NCBI RefSeq assembly: GCF_900112085.1
Contig: NZ_FOJY01000011.1
Location: forward strand, 1-64,000
Direction of reading: 5' to 3'
Length of the DNA stretch: 64,000 bases
Source: Acetitomaculum ruminis DSM 5522
GTDB taxonomy: Bacteria; Bacillota; Clostridia; Lachnospirales; Lachnospiraceae
The position numbers and the translations under genes were made by a program. Shown here piece after piece: positions 7,400-16,832 of the stretch; the stretch's first letter is position 1, and each line of letters begins with the position of its first letter. A model generated the notes under the pieces. That model ran no database searches. It was not told where the DNA came from and saw nothing but the letters and a program-made list of their open reading frames with translations.

Positions 7400-7654
7400 T
7401 CTATATAAACATCCAGCAAATTATTTGATTAGTTACATTTTTCATATTGAATTATCTCTTATCATTTAGAAATTTTTTTATATTTTGTTTTACAACATCG
7501 CAAGGACAAGTCTGATGTTTTTTAAAGTAATAAAGACTGAAGTGTTTTTTACCAAAAGTTAACTAATGGCTATATTGGTTTTTGCATTTAAGTTATCAAG
7601 ATGTATGTTCAATATATATGTATTCAAATTTTTTGCTGAAATCTAAAAAGCTTT

Positions 7655-8257
7655 TTAATCTGAAATTCTAACTATTCTTGTGCAGACTTTTTCTGCCAGA
7701 GCCTGGTTATGGGTTATTATTGCCATGCTCATTTTTCTTTCATCTGCTATTTCAAGAAGCATTTTCCAGATTTGTGCCTGGGTGATTACATCTAACATTG
7801 TCGTTATTTCATCACATATCAAAAGCTTGGTCTGGGGAGCAAGAATCCTTGCAATACAAAAACGCTGCAGTTCTCCTCCTGATAATTCCGAAGGCCAGCG
7901 GTTAAGCCATGCCTTTTCTATTCCCATTTGTTCTAAAAGATATTCATCCGGTTCGAAACATTCATTTAAGGTTTTTTTCATTTTCCAACGAGGATTTACA
8001 GCCAGTTCAGGATGCTGATAAATCATCTGAACAGGACAAAAAACTTTCCTTTCCATAGGGACATCATCTATTAAAATCTGACCTTTAACAGGCTTTTGAT
8101 AACCTGCCATTATTTTGGCAAAAGTACTTTTTCCACAACCTGATGGTCCGACGATTCCCACTCTTTCACCGGCTTCTATGGTTAAAGACACATCCTCTAA
8201 AATAAGAGGTGATTTATCCGTATATCTAAAACTGATATGCTCTGCTTTAAACTGCAT
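7655..8257 (-). CDS. ABC importer ATPase, nickel/peptide type (second ATPase)
   Basis: The 200-residue protein is one nucleotide-binding domain: Walker A GPSGCGKST at about 37-45, signature LSGGELQR, Walker B LLICDEIT, and the switch histidine in AIITHNQA. It corresponds to NikE/OppF, which pairs with the other ATPase to drive import. At 200 residues it is shorter than most OppF proteins and lacks their C-terminal oligopeptide/cysteine region, which is more like NikE. Its start overlaps the end of the first ATPase gene by 11 bases, so translation is coupled. It is the last gene of the five-gene operon. Confidence 0.9.
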   Translation of the reverse strand: MQFKAEHISFRYTDKSPLILEDVSLTIEAGERVGIVGPSGCGKSTFAKIMAGYQKPVKGQILIDDVPMERKVFCPVQMIYQHPELAVNPRWKMKKTLNECFEPDEYLLEQMGIEKAWLNRWPSELSGGELQRFCIARILAPQTKLLICDEITTMLDVITQAQIWKMLLEIADERKMSMAIITHNQALAEKVCTRIVRISD

Positions 8258-9167
8258 TTATACACCTTACCTTTCCGCCTCTTAATTCTCTTTCTTCCTG
8301 TCTACCAACACAGTTTTCATTTCTGTATTTACAGCGTTTTGCAAAAAGACAGCCTGAAGGAAGATCTCCTGCATAGGGTTGTGTTCCTAGGATAGGAACA
8401 AATTCATTTTGCGGCAGGGCATCAATAAGAGCTTTACTATATGGATGGCGAAGTGCATCTTTTCCCTTGATAAAGTCTTGTGTCGGTGCTATTTCTATAA
8501 TTGAACCGGCATAAAAAACAGCTACTTTATCAGCTACATTTAATGCCAAATCAATGTCATGGGTTATCATTAATACTCCTGTTCCATTATCAGCAAAGGT
8601 TCTGAAATGTTGTAAAGTTTCCATGGCTATATCAAGACTAAGTCCCGGAGTAGGCTCATCTGCAATAATTAATTCAGGATTTCCCATCAAGGCACCACAG
8701 ATTAATATACGCCTTGCCATTCCTCCTGAAAGCTGAAAAGGATACTTGTTTGAGGTATCAATAGGAAGTTTATATTGATTAAATAGTTCTTCTTTTCTTT
8801 TGCTTGTTCCAAAAACTCCCTCAACCTGTTTTCCCACTTTCATTACAGGATCAAGATAGTCTATAGACTGGGGAATAAATGCAATTTCCCTTCCAAAAAG
8901 TTCCTTTTCTCTTTTTTTAGTAATAGTCTGTCCTTTATATAAAACCTCTCCACCTACAACTGCATTTTTAGGCAAAAGGTTAAGAACTGCATGAGCAAGG
9001 ATACTTTTTCCCGAGCCGCTAGAACCCACTACAGCAAGAATCTCCCCTTTGTTTACTTCAAGAGAAAGGGAATGAATAACCTGTAAAGTTGTTTTATGAA
9101 AACTTCTTGGCTGATACATGCTAAAGCCCACTACCAGATTGTTAACTTTTAAAATTGATTCACTCAT
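8247..9167 (-). CDS. ABC importer ATPase, nickel/peptide type (first ATPase)
   Basis: The 306-residue protein has a full nucleotide-binding domain: Walker A GSSGSGKS at about residue 51, signature QLSGGMARR, Walker B ELIIADEPT, and MITHDIDLAL for the switch histidine. The end carries the oligopeptide/nickel transporter tail (RHPYSKALIDALPQ, then GCLFAKRCKYRNENCVGRQ) whose four cysteine-like positions may bind an iron-sulfur cluster in this family. It corresponds to NikD/OppD. It starts 11 bases after the permease gene on its 3' neighbour's side and overlaps the second ATPase gene. Confidence 0.92.
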   Translation of the reverse strand: MSESILKVNNLVVGFSMYQPRSFHKTTLQVIHSLSLEVNKGEILAVVGSSGSGKSILAHAVLNLLPKNAVVGGEVLYKGQTITKKREKELFGREIAFIPQSIDYLDPVMKVGKQVEGVFGTSKRKEELFNQYKLPIDTSNKYPFQLSGGMARRILICGALMGNPELIIADEPTPGLSLDIAMETLQHFRTFADNGTGVLMITHDIDLALNVADKVAVFYAGSIIEIAPTQDFIKGKDALRHPYSKALIDALPQNEFVPILGTQPYAGDLPSGCLFAKRCKYRNENCVGRQEERELRGGKVRCINAV

Positions 9168-9178
9168 AATTCACCCTC

Positions 9179-10012
9179 TTATTCATTTCCACTGTTAGGA
9201 TTCCATAATTTTTTCATTGTTTCTCCGATAACATCAAACAAAATTACTGCTATTAAAAGCATTACACCAGGGAAAACAGCCATCCACCATTTTCCAGTTG
9301 TTATATAATTCATTGATTCTGACAAAATTACACCGATTGCAGGCATTTCCTTTGGTAATCCAAATCCTAAGAAAGTTACAGATGCTTCATGCATAATTGC
9401 ATGAGGAAAAAGTAATACAAGTCCTATAAGATATGCCGGTAATACATGAGGAATCATATGATGTACCGCAATATACACAGGTGAATGTCCCATCTTTTGT
9501 GATGCCAGCACATATTGTGAGGACTTTAAGTGAAGCACCTCCTGACGGACAATACGGGTAAGTCCCGGCCAGTGTGTCAAAGCAACAGAAGCCGTAACAC
9601 CAAGTGTTCCTTTGCCTAACATATATGATATAAGTATCAAAAGAACAAGATGAGGAAGTCCCATACAAAGGTCAACAGCCAATTTTACAAACCTGTCTAC
9701 CACTCCACCCCAAACTGCAGATGCAATACCAAATATCAACGCAACCACAGAACTAAAAAGTGAAGCTAAAAGTCCGATAACTATACTGTTTGAAAGTCCT
9801 TTTATACAACGCTTGAACATATCCCTTCCCATTGCATCTGTTCCAAAAAGATGTCCGATTGAGGGCATCAGTAATTTATTATCATAATTAACTGCATACT
9901 CACCGGGATTCATAAATAATCCCCAGAAAAAGATAATTAAAAGATATAAAGCCGCAAAAATAACAAGCGTCAGCACTGTCATCTTTCGACTCCAGTTTAA
10001 TTTATTACTCAT
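9179..10012 (-). CDS. ABC importer permease, NikC/DppC type
   Basis: The 277-residue membrane protein has about six membrane segments and the conserved cytoplasmic EAA-type loop (LTRIVRQEVLHLKSSQYVLA then SQKMGHS) that docks onto the ATPases. The N-terminal segment reads LTLVIFAALYLLIIFFWGLF, followed by an outside stretch with the family's SIGHLFGTDAMGRDMFKR motif. It corresponds to NikC/DppC/OppC. It overlaps the first permease gene by 8 bases. Confidence 0.92.
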   Translation of the reverse strand: MSNKLNWSRKMTVLTLVIFAALYLLIIFFWGLFMNPGEYAVNYDNKLLMPSIGHLFGTDAMGRDMFKRCIKGLSNSIVIGLLASLFSSVVALIFGIASAVWGGVVDRFVKLAVDLCMGLPHLVLLILISYMLGKGTLGVTASVALTHWPGLTRIVRQEVLHLKSSQYVLASQKMGHSPVYIAVHHMIPHVLPAYLIGLVLLFPHAIMHEASVTFLGFGLPKEMPAIGVILSESMNYITTGKWWMAVFPGVMLLIAVILFDVIGETMKKLWNPNSGNE

Positions 10013-10988
10013 TTAGACCTGCCTCCCTTATACGAGGATCGCAAACTCCATATAATACATTTGCAATCATATTACCACTAAAAACAAATACTGCACTTAT
10101 AAGTGCCACTCCCATAAGCAAAGGGGCATCAGCATTTAATGCAGCTGCAGTTGTCGCAGTTCCGATACCAGGATATGCAAATACATTCTCAGCCAGTGCC
10201 ATTCCTCCAAACAATTCACTAAAGGATGAAAACTGAATTGTTATTGCCGGAAGTAAAACATTTCTTAAGATATGTCTTTTTACAATCTGTCCGATATTTT
10301 CACCGCGTGTTTTCGCATAAAGAATAAAGTCGCTGTTTAATATCTCTACTACCTGCTGTCTTGTATATAAAACTATTTCTCCCATACTTACAACACTAAG
10401 AGTAATAGCCGGTAATATCAGATGATATATGTAATCTCCCAAAGTAACTTCTGATGCAAGATTTCCCATAGGAACAGCCATTCCTATCGGGAATAATTTT
10501 AACCAGACTGCAAATACCACAAGAAACATAAGTCCAAGCCAGAAGGTAGGGGCTGACTTTGTTATCAGGCAAAAAAGCTTTATAATCCGGTCAAAAATAC
10601 CTCCCTGTCGAAGACCACATATTATTCCTAGAACCACTCCAATTAATCCCGATATTAACCAGGAAATCATCATTAGTACAAAAGAATAGGAAAATCTTTC
10701 GCCTATTACTGTGGCTACCGGTTTTTTATAGGTTATGGAATTTCCCATATCGCCATGAAAAATATTATTAAGCCAGGTCATAAAACGCTGAGGTAATGGA
10801 GCATCCAGTCCCCAGTATTCAACAATTTCAGCTTTAGCTTCAGCTGATAAGGTTGACTCCGTACCGATATAGGAAACCAGTGGATCTATTGGAGAACTTG
10901 CTATAAGCACAAAGGCCAAAAGACTTACAAGAAATAAAAGTATCACCATTCTGATGCTTTCATATACAAGATTTTTTCTTTTCTTCAT
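10005..10988 (-). CDS. ABC importer permease, NikB/DppB type
   Basis: The 327-residue protein has the DppB/NikB pattern: an N-terminal membrane helix (IRMVILLFLVSLLAFVLI), a long outside loop (YWGLDAPLPQRFMTWLNNIF, HGDMGNSITYKKPVA) and four or five later helices, with the EAA loop YTRQQVVEILNSDFILYAKT. It forms the channel together with the next permease. It is separated from the substrate-binding protein gene by about 125 bases holding a nested hairpin, which may set a lower level for the membrane parts than for the binding protein. Confidence 0.92.
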   Translation of the reverse strand: MKKRKNLVYESIRMVILLFLVSLLAFVLIASSPIDPLVSYIGTESTLSAEAKAEIVEYWGLDAPLPQRFMTWLNNIFHGDMGNSITYKKPVATVIGERFSYSFVLMMISWLISGLIGVVLGIICGLRQGGIFDRIIKLFCLITKSAPTFWLGLMFLVVFAVWLKLFPIGMAVPMGNLASEVTLGDYIYHLILPAITLSVVSMGEIVLYTRQQVVEILNSDFILYAKTRGENIGQIVKRHILRNVLLPAITIQFSSFSELFGGMALAENVFAYPGIGTATTAAALNADAPLLMGVALISAVFVFSGNMIANVLYGVCDPRIREAGLNE

Positions 10989-11017
10989 ATTTTTAAGACT
11001 CCTTTAAACATCAATAA

Positions 11018-11094
11018 TAAAGCGTTAGTTTTTAGCCGGAGTAGATTACCCCGGCTAAGTTTAATGGATTTAAACCTTATTTACCAACGCTTTA
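11018..11094 (-). promoter_or_regulatory. Nested hairpins between binding-protein and permease genes
   Basis: An outer 9-base stem (TAAAGCGTT 11018-11026 with AACGCTTTA 11086-11094) encloses a second one (TTAGCCGG 11032-11039 with CCGGCTAA 11051-11058). No T run follows on the minus strand, so it is more likely an mRNA processing or stabilising element than a terminator. Confidence 0.6.
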
Positions 11095-11112
11095 ATTTAG
11101 AGGGATACTTTA

Positions 11113-12789
11113 TTAATTTAAAACCCAGTCTTTAAGGTTACAAATAATAGGGGTTCCATGTCCATGTGGATGTGGAATCTGTGTATCTTCAGATATATCA
11201 AGATTTTCATTTATGAAATATGAATGCTCAATATTTACAAGATAAAGGTATGGATACTGGGCATCACTGATTTTTTGTGCTTCTTTCCATGCAGCATATG
11301 CGTCATCAAGATTTGTAGCATTGAAAGCTTTTTCAATTGCTTCATCACATTCTTTGCTGGTTAAACCTGAAACATTAGCATATTGAGCTTCAAGGAACAT
11401 TTCTGAGTCAAATAAGCTGTAAAGAACTGTAGGGCTGTATTGTCCCCATCCCCATACTATTGGAGTAGTGTTTTCTTCTTCAACAGCTACATCCCAGGAC
11501 TCATTTCTAACTTTTACTTCAACCCCTAATTCTTTTACATTTTCTGCAAAAGCTGTGGCAAGTTTATAACGGTCTTCATCATTACCTGGAGCAATTACTT
11601 CAAAAGCACATTTTAAGTCGCCTTTTTCTCTGATTCCGTCACCGTCACTGTCTTTCCAGCCTGCCTCTTCAAGAATTTTCTTTGCTTCATCCACCTGATT
11701 ATCTTCATAATCATCTGTAGATGCCCATGGAAGATTATCTGTAAAGTTTACAGCCGGTACACCTTCACCATTAAAGGCAGCATTAATTATTTCCTGACGG
11801 TTAATACCGATGGAAATTGCTTTTCTGACAGCTAAGTCACTGGTTACATCATTTCCAACTTCATATTCTTTACCTTTACTGTCAGATTTCTTTTGTTTTG
11901 TTAAGGTTGGAAGGCTGATATTTCTAACATCCATTGTTTCAAGTTTATGAAGTTTCATTCCTTCAATTTCTTCGTTAATGTATGTAGAAGTTACCATAAC
12001 AACATCCATCTGACCTGAGCAGGCATTGGAATATGCTGTATCCTGGCTCATGGAGATAATATTTACCTGTTCAATATCAGGAGTTTCACCCCAGTAATTT
12101 TCATTAATTGTGAGAATTATCTGCTGATTTGCGTCATATTGAGCAACCTTATAAGCACCTGTTCCAATAGGAGCTGTCTCAAATTTCTGTTCATCATATG
12201 CGTCACTTGGAACTATCTGAAGTTGAGCAACTATGTCTATGAAAGGAGAATAAGGTTTGTCTAAGGTAAATTCAACGGTGTAATCATCAAGAGCTTCTAC
12301 CTTAGATAATCTTGACAAATCCGCATTTTCATTGTTAGCCTGATTTTCTTTTACCTTATTGTAGGTAAAGACTACATCTTCCGCGGTAAAATCACTACCA
12401 TCGCTGAATTTTACATCTTTTTTTAGATTAAAAGTATATTTAAGAGCATCATCACTTACACTCCAATCTGTAGCAAGATCTGCCACATAGTTGGAATTTA
12501 CATCTGCCTGTATAAGTGCCTCATTTACAAAGGGATATCCGTAACTCATAAATCCTTTTACAGGATCCATGCTGGAATCAAAAACCCCGTTTCCGATATA
12601 AATATTAATACTTTCATCTGAGTCATCATTTTTTGAATCGGCCTTTTGACTATCACTGGAATCTTTGGCTACATCTTCTGATGCAGACTTATTGCTTTTT
12701 GAATTTGCGTCACTACCTGAATTTCCACAGGCAGCAAGACTTGATGCTAACATAACTGCCAGCATAATACTTAAGAATCTTCTTTTCAT
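11113..12789 (-). CDS. Substrate-binding lipoprotein of the nickel/peptide ABC importer
   Basis: ATG 12789 was chosen because GGAGG precedes it by 6 bases; the product has about 558 residues. The signal reads MKRRFLSIMLAVMLASSLAA with lipobox LAAC, followed by a Ser/Asp-rich linker to about residue 50. The rest is an SBP_bac_5 (family 5) binding protein: WSVSDDALKYTFNLKKDVKF, FTAEDVVFTYNKVKE, IGTGAYKVAQYD and VRKAISIGINRQEI are all in the expected order. Family 5 proteins bind peptides, nickel chelates, haem or opines; the pocket cannot be read from sequence alone. The gene leads the operon and has its own likely promoter. Confidence 0.92.
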   Translation of the reverse strand: MKRRFLSIMLAVMLASSLAACGNSGSDANSKSNKSASEDVAKDSSDSQKADSKNDDSDESINIYIGNGVFDSSMDPVKGFMSYGYPFVNEALIQADVNSNYVADLATDWSVSDDALKYTFNLKKDVKFSDGSDFTAEDVVFTYNKVKENQANNENADLSRLSKVEALDDYTVEFTLDKPYSPFIDIVAQLQIVPSDAYDEQKFETAPIGTGAYKVAQYDANQQIILTINENYWGETPDIEQVNIISMSQDTAYSNACSGQMDVVMVTSTYINEEIEGMKLHKLETMDVRNISLPTLTKQKKSDSKGKEYEVGNDVTSDLAVRKAISIGINRQEIINAAFNGEGVPAVNFTDNLPWASTDDYEDNQVDEAKKILEEAGWKDSDGDGIREKGDLKCAFEVIAPGNDEDRYKLATAFAENVKELGVEVKVRNESWDVAVEEENTTPIVWGWGQYSPTVLYSLFDSEMFLEAQYANVSGLTSKECDEAIEKAFNATNLDDAYAAWKEAQKISDAQYPYLYLVNIEHSYFINENLDISEDTQIPHPHGHGTPIICNLKDWVLN

Positions 12790-12855
12790 TGAAACCTCCA
12801 CTCAATTTTTTTTGGAATATATAGCTACATAAACGCCTCTTTTGTTACCGAGAAG

Positions 12856-12884
12856 ATTCTAACATTTAGAAAATATGCCAACAA
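12856..12884 (-). promoter_or_regulatory. Likely promoter of the ABC importer operon
   Basis: On the minus strand TTGTTG (12884-12879) and TAGAAT (12861-12856) are separated by 17 bases, about 70 bases before the binding-protein start. Confidence 0.45.
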
Positions 12885-12950
12885 GCCGGTATAGGGGATA
12901 AAATTTTACACAAAATTTAATTGTTTTATTGTTATTTTATTTTTATAAAA

Positions 12951-12993
12951 AAAAGACAGCAGCTTTTTACACATTAAAAGCAACTGTCTTTTG
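12951..12993. terminator. Two-way terminator between LOG gene and ABC operon
   Basis: AAAAGACAG pairs with CTGTCTTTT, with an inner TTTT/AAAA stem. It follows the stop of the LOG-family gene closely on the minus strand and has A/T runs on both sides. Confidence 0.8.
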
Positions 12994-13000
12994 TAAATAA

Positions 13001-13564
13001 TTACATTAAGGGAGAATTATATATATTATTAAAATTATTTATGGTATATTCTATTTCATCAAAATCCGTGGTAAAGCACATTATATTCATATCAGCAGGA
13101 TTTAAAAATTCTTCTAATACCGCTCTTTGATACATTTCCTTAATAGGCTGATAATATTCATTTTCATCATAAAAAATAACCGGAGAATGTATCCTGCCTA
13201 ATCTGTTTAAAGTTATTACTTCTGTTACTTCCTCTAAGGTTCCTGCACCACCTGGCAAAGCAATAAAGGCATCCGATAATTTGATCATCATTTCTTTTCT
13301 TTCAGACATTCTTTCTACCATATGAAGTTCTGTCAGATTCGTATTTACCGGCTCTACCTTGGTAATAAATTTGGGAATTACTCCAATTACTTTTCCTCCG
13401 TTTTCAAGGACTGTATCCGAAACAACACCCATGATACCTGAAGCTCCACCCCCATAAACCAAAGTGTTTTCGTTTTTACCAATCCATTTACCGACTTTAA
13501 TAGCTGCATCTTTATAGTATTTTCTTTTTCCGATACTTGAACCGCAGTAAACTGCAATATTCAT
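13001..13564 (-). CDS. LOG-family protein (TIGR00730; nucleotide phosphoribohydrolase type)
   Basis: The product opens MNIAVYCGSSIGKRKYYKDA, the normal start of the family, so ATG 13564 was chosen. A GTG three codons upstream has the better spaced AGGG and could also be used. The signature PGGAGTLEEVTE is present at about residue 104, preceded by ALP, and YGGGASGIMGVVSD forms the nucleotide-binding loop. LOG proteins cleave ribose-5-phosphate from nucleoside monophosphates such as cytokinin riboside monophosphate; they were once misnamed lysine decarboxylases. The bacterial role is unsettled. It stands alone with a terminator behind it. Confidence 0.9.
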   Translation of the reverse strand: MNIAVYCGSSIGKRKYYKDAAIKVGKWIGKNENTLVYGGGASGIMGVVSDTVLENGGKVIGVIPKFITKVEPVNTNLTELHMVERMSERKEMMIKLSDAFIALPGGAGTLEEVTEVITLNRLGRIHSPVIFYDENEYYQPIKEMYQRAVLEEFLNPADMNIMCFTTDFDEIEYTINNFNNIYNSPLM

Positions 13565-13655
13565 ATCTATCACACTCACTTTCCCTATATTTACTAGATT
13601 CTATTTTAACAAAAATTCCCATAAAAATAATGGAAAAATATAAATTTTTTATAAA

Positions 13656-14480
13656 TTAATAATCCACCTTCATAAGACACAATCCTTTTGCAGGGGCAGT
13701 ATATCCGGCAGCCTTTCTGTCTTTTGCCTCTAAAATATCTGTCATGTCTTTGGCCTTAAGTTTTCCCATACCCACTTCAATCAAGGTTCCTGCTATTATT
13801 CTTACCATATTTTGTAAAAATCCGTCTCCATGGACATATATTCTTATATAGCTTCCGTTTCTTTGTATATCTATATTGTCAACATTTCTGACTGTAGATT
13901 TTTTCATTTTTGAATTTCCGCAAAAGCTTTTAAAATCATGACTTCCCACCAGTAATGCTGCTGCCTTTTTCATTTCTTCTATATCCGGCATTTCATCTAA
14001 AACTGTTACATATTTTCTTTCAAAAACCGGTTTTTTATCCCCATACCAAAATGTATATCTGTAGGTTTTCCCCAGGGCATTATATCTGCTGTGAAATTTC
14101 ATGGCAGCGACTTTTACTTCATTAACACTGATATCCTCCGGTAGGTATCTGTTTAGATAGTCTTTTATCTCTTTTTCTGACATATCAGTATCTATAATGG
14201 CATTTGCAGTCATGGCTCTGGCATGAACTCCTGCATCTGTTCTTCCTGCTCCTATCACCTCCACAAGAGGTTTTTCCATGCCTGCCTGGGCCCTTCTTAC
14301 ATATTTTTTTAAATCAAAATTTTTATCTTTTTCAACAGCCTCCACTGGAAGAATCCCTGTCATTACAGATAAAAGCACTTCAAGGCGACCCTGTATTGTC
14401 TTATCCGTTGAATTTTGATGTTGCCAGCCATAGTAGGCAGAACCATCATAGCTGATGGTCATTTTTATATTTTCCTTCAT
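13656..14480 (-). CDS. truA: tRNA pseudouridine synthase A
   Basis: TruA converts uridines 38-40 of the anticodon arm to pseudouridine. The catalytic Asp82 sits in GAGRTDAGVHARA. Other family blocks are MTISYDGSAYYGWQHQ at the start, FHSRYNALGKTYRYTFW, HDFKSFCGNSKMKKSTVRNV and HGDGFLQNMVRIIAGTLIEV. The protein has 274 residues, longer than usual, because about 25 extra residues (VEKDKNFDLKKYVRRAQAGM region) sit between the first strand and the catalytic loop; such inserts occur in Clostridia. Start ATG 14480 follows GGAG. It is transcribed alone or from the HD-GYP gene upstream, although a terminator stands between them. Confidence 0.96.
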   Translation of the reverse strand: MKENIKMTISYDGSAYYGWQHQNSTDKTIQGRLEVLLSVMTGILPVEAVEKDKNFDLKKYVRRAQAGMEKPLVEVIGAGRTDAGVHARAMTANAIIDTDMSEKEIKDYLNRYLPEDISVNEVKVAAMKFHSRYNALGKTYRYTFWYGDKKPVFERKYVTVLDEMPDIEEMKKAAALLVGSHDFKSFCGNSKMKKSTVRNVDNIDIQRNGSYIRIYVHGDGFLQNMVRIIAGTLIEVGMGKLKAKDMTDILEAKDRKAAGYTAPAKGLCLMKVDY

Positions 14481-14578
14481 GTTTTTTCTCCAATGTATAT
14501 TTTTAAGTCACACTTCGTTATTATATCATATTTTTAATGCTTCATTTGTCTTTAAATTTTCTCTGGCAGGTAAAACAA

Positions 14579-14615
14579 AAGGATTTATTGCCAGAAACTA
14601 TGACAATAAACCCTT
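14579..14615 (-). terminator. Terminator of the HD-GYP gene
   Basis: AAGGGTTTATTG pairs with CAATAAATCCTT (one G-U pair), followed by TTGTTTT on the minus strand. The 5' arm covers the last codons and stop of the HD-GYP gene. Confidence 0.75.
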
Positions 14616-16832
14616 ATTATTAATTATATCTGAATAAAAATTCTTATCCAGAGTCTGTTCTAATATTCCCTCTTCAATTAAGTGTATCATTATCTGGGCA
14701 AGTTCAGGATCAAATTGTCCACCCTTTTCCTTTTCAAGCTCGGATAATATAAATTCTGTAGACTGTGCATGTCTGTAGGGTCTGTCAGAACTCATAGCAT
14801 CAACTGTATCTGCAACACAAATTATCCTTGCCTCTATAGGTATCTCTTCTCCCTTAAGTCCAAGCATATAGCCTTTACCGTCATATCTTTCATGATGGAA
14901 TTTGGCACCTTCTGCTACTTTTTCAACAGCCGTAACATCTTTAAGGATATTTCCGCCTATTTCCACATGTTTTTTTATGGCAGCATATTCCTCATTATTT
15001 AATTTTCCGGGCTTAAATAAAATATGATCCGGAACTCCGATTTTTCCAATATCGTGCAACAAGGCTATAAAGTATAAATTTTCAATTCTATCCATTTCCC
15101 AGCCAAGTCTTTCTGCTATCTTTACAGAATACATTGCTACCCTTGAGGAATGCTGTTTTGTGGAGGCATCACGGGCATCCAAAGCATTACTTATTGAAAG
15201 TATGGTCTGAATAGATAATAATTCACTCTTTCGCCTTTCATTTACTATATCAATTTCAAGCTCCAGCTCTTTTTCACGCTCTTTTTTTATAATATCCGTA
15301 ACATCAGAGCAGGTAATAAAAAATATGGTCTTATCTTTATTTATAAAATCAACTCTGATGGACTTTACTTTTTTATTATAAAGCTCTACCCTTTCTGAAT
15401 AATTACTTTCAGGACCTGACATCTTTACAAGGTAATTTCTAAAATCATCTATATCCTGGAATCTGTTTCCATAATGTCTCATTAAACCTTCTAATTTTGC
15501 AGGAGTATTGTATTTATAAATATTATCTATTTTTCTATTGGTACTTTTATCCACAAATCTAGCCGTGTTGGAATTAACATTTATATATAAAAGATAATCA
15601 TAAAAATTGGTAACTGTTGTTTGAATTATGGAATTTTCCACCATTGAGGAAGTTATATTTTCTTCTCTTTGTTTTAAATACAAATCTCCGTTTCCCGGAG
15701 AACGCATCATGGTAAAATCCAGTTTATAACAATAATTTCCCTTTGGTGTGGATAAATTTATCTTTAAATGTCTAGGATATGTGCCCCCTTCATATAAAGC
15801 TATTAAATGTTCCAATTCATATTCGAAAAGCTCTTTTCTGCCTTCATCATCAGTGGCAGCCTTGTAGGCATAATGCCAAAAATCCTTATAGGCTACCTTA
15901 AATCCCAAAGTCTTTTCAAACAGTTCTGCCGCCTCTTCCACTACTAGTTCATTTCTCGTAAGATTCCATACACGATAGCCCACATAACCATCCTCATAAT
16001 AGGGAATACCGTTTCCCCTAAATGAAAACATTATACGATTAAAAACTTCCCGTCTTTTTCTTTTTCTGGCGACTTCCTCTTCTTTTATGGTTTCCCCAGA
16101 ACTTTCATAAAAATATATGGCATAAGCCAATCTGTCTTTTCCCCAGGTTATTGAAACTATGTTTAATTCAATATTTCTTTTAGACTTAGGCTCTATAACA
16201 TGAACCGGTCCCATATCCACGGCATTAAAAAATTCTCTGAAATTTATCTGGGAATTGGGATAATAGTATTCTTTAAAGCTCATGCCTAATTTAAAAGGTT
16301 TAGGAGGCTTTAGCATATTATCAAGTGCCCAGTTATGATAAAGAAGTTCTTCATCTGACTGTGACACTACTGCCAAAGCGCCTATATGCTCATCTAAAAA
16401 TTTGGCTTTCGGGGCTTCAAAATACTCTTTTTCATACATTGCATCCTCGATTACCTTATCAACATGATTATAATACACAAAAGCAAGCCTGCTACCGTCT
16501 TCCATGGTTTTAAAATATCCCCTGGCGTTAATATATCTTTCCCCGTCGGGAGCTTTATATGTAACGTCAAAGTCTTCCCCAAACATAACCACATTGTCTA
16601 TTTCTGCTATTATTTTATCTATATCATCCTTATGTACAAATCTTAATAAATTTTCATTCATTTGATTAATAAGAATTTTTCTTGGTTTATTCATGCTTTT
16701 ACATAAGGCGTCTGTTACAAGTAATGTAACTAAACTTTTTCCGAGATATTGATAAATAGCCATAGGAATAGGAATGCTTTCATATATTTGTTTTTCTTCT
16801 TTTGTAAATTTATATCTGTTACTGATAGCCAT
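14598..16832 (-). CDS. HD-GYP domain signalling protein with N-terminal PAS domain
   Basis: The 744-residue protein has no membrane segment. A PAS-like domain covers about residues 10-125 (IYESIPIPMAIYQYLGKSLV, LRFVHKDDIDKII, ARGYFKTMEDGSR), a second sensor region about 130-250, and a long middle region before a helical linker (EREKELELEIDIVNERRK). The HD-GYP phosphodiesterase lies at about 545-730: HSSRVAMYS, HDIGKIGVPDHIL, KHVEIGGNIL, FHHERYDGKGYM and DAMSSDRPYR carry the metal ligands. The hallmark GYP triplet reads GYM here. HD-GYP enzymes hydrolyse cyclic di-GMP. A sigma-28 type promoter lies upstream, which points to motility control. GYM may lower activity or be neutral. Confidence 0.88.
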   Translation of the reverse strand: MAISNRYKFTKEEKQIYESIPIPMAIYQYLGKSLVTLLVTDALCKSMNKPRKILINQMNENLLRFVHKDDIDKIIAEIDNVVMFGEDFDVTYKAPDGERYINARGYFKTMEDGSRLAFVYYNHVDKVIEDAMYEKEYFEAPKAKFLDEHIGALAVVSQSDEELLYHNWALDNMLKPPKPFKLGMSFKEYYYPNSQINFREFFNAVDMGPVHVIEPKSKRNIELNIVSITWGKDRLAYAIYFYESSGETIKEEEVARKRKRREVFNRIMFSFRGNGIPYYEDGYVGYRVWNLTRNELVVEEAAELFEKTLGFKVAYKDFWHYAYKAATDDEGRKELFEYELEHLIALYEGGTYPRHLKINLSTPKGNYCYKLDFTMMRSPGNGDLYLKQREENITSSMVENSIIQTTVTNFYDYLLYINVNSNTARFVDKSTNRKIDNIYKYNTPAKLEGLMRHYGNRFQDIDDFRNYLVKMSGPESNYSERVELYNKKVKSIRVDFINKDKTIFFITCSDVTDIIKKEREKELELEIDIVNERRKSELLSIQTILSISNALDARDASTKQHSSRVAMYSVKIAERLGWEMDRIENLYFIALLHDIGKIGVPDHILFKPGKLNNEEYAAIKKHVEIGGNILKDVTAVEKVAEGAKFHHERYDGKGYMLGLKGEEIPIEARIICVADTVDAMSSDRPYRHAQSTEFILSELEKEKGGQFDPELAQIMIHLIEEGILEQTLDKNFYSDIINNKGLLS

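Noticed and set aside
7400-7654. Possible hairpin AACATC...GATGTT followed by T run near 7495-7521
   Set aside because: Only six base pairs with a 14-base loop; no clear transcript to end. Kept out of the feature list. The rest of the gap shows nothing.
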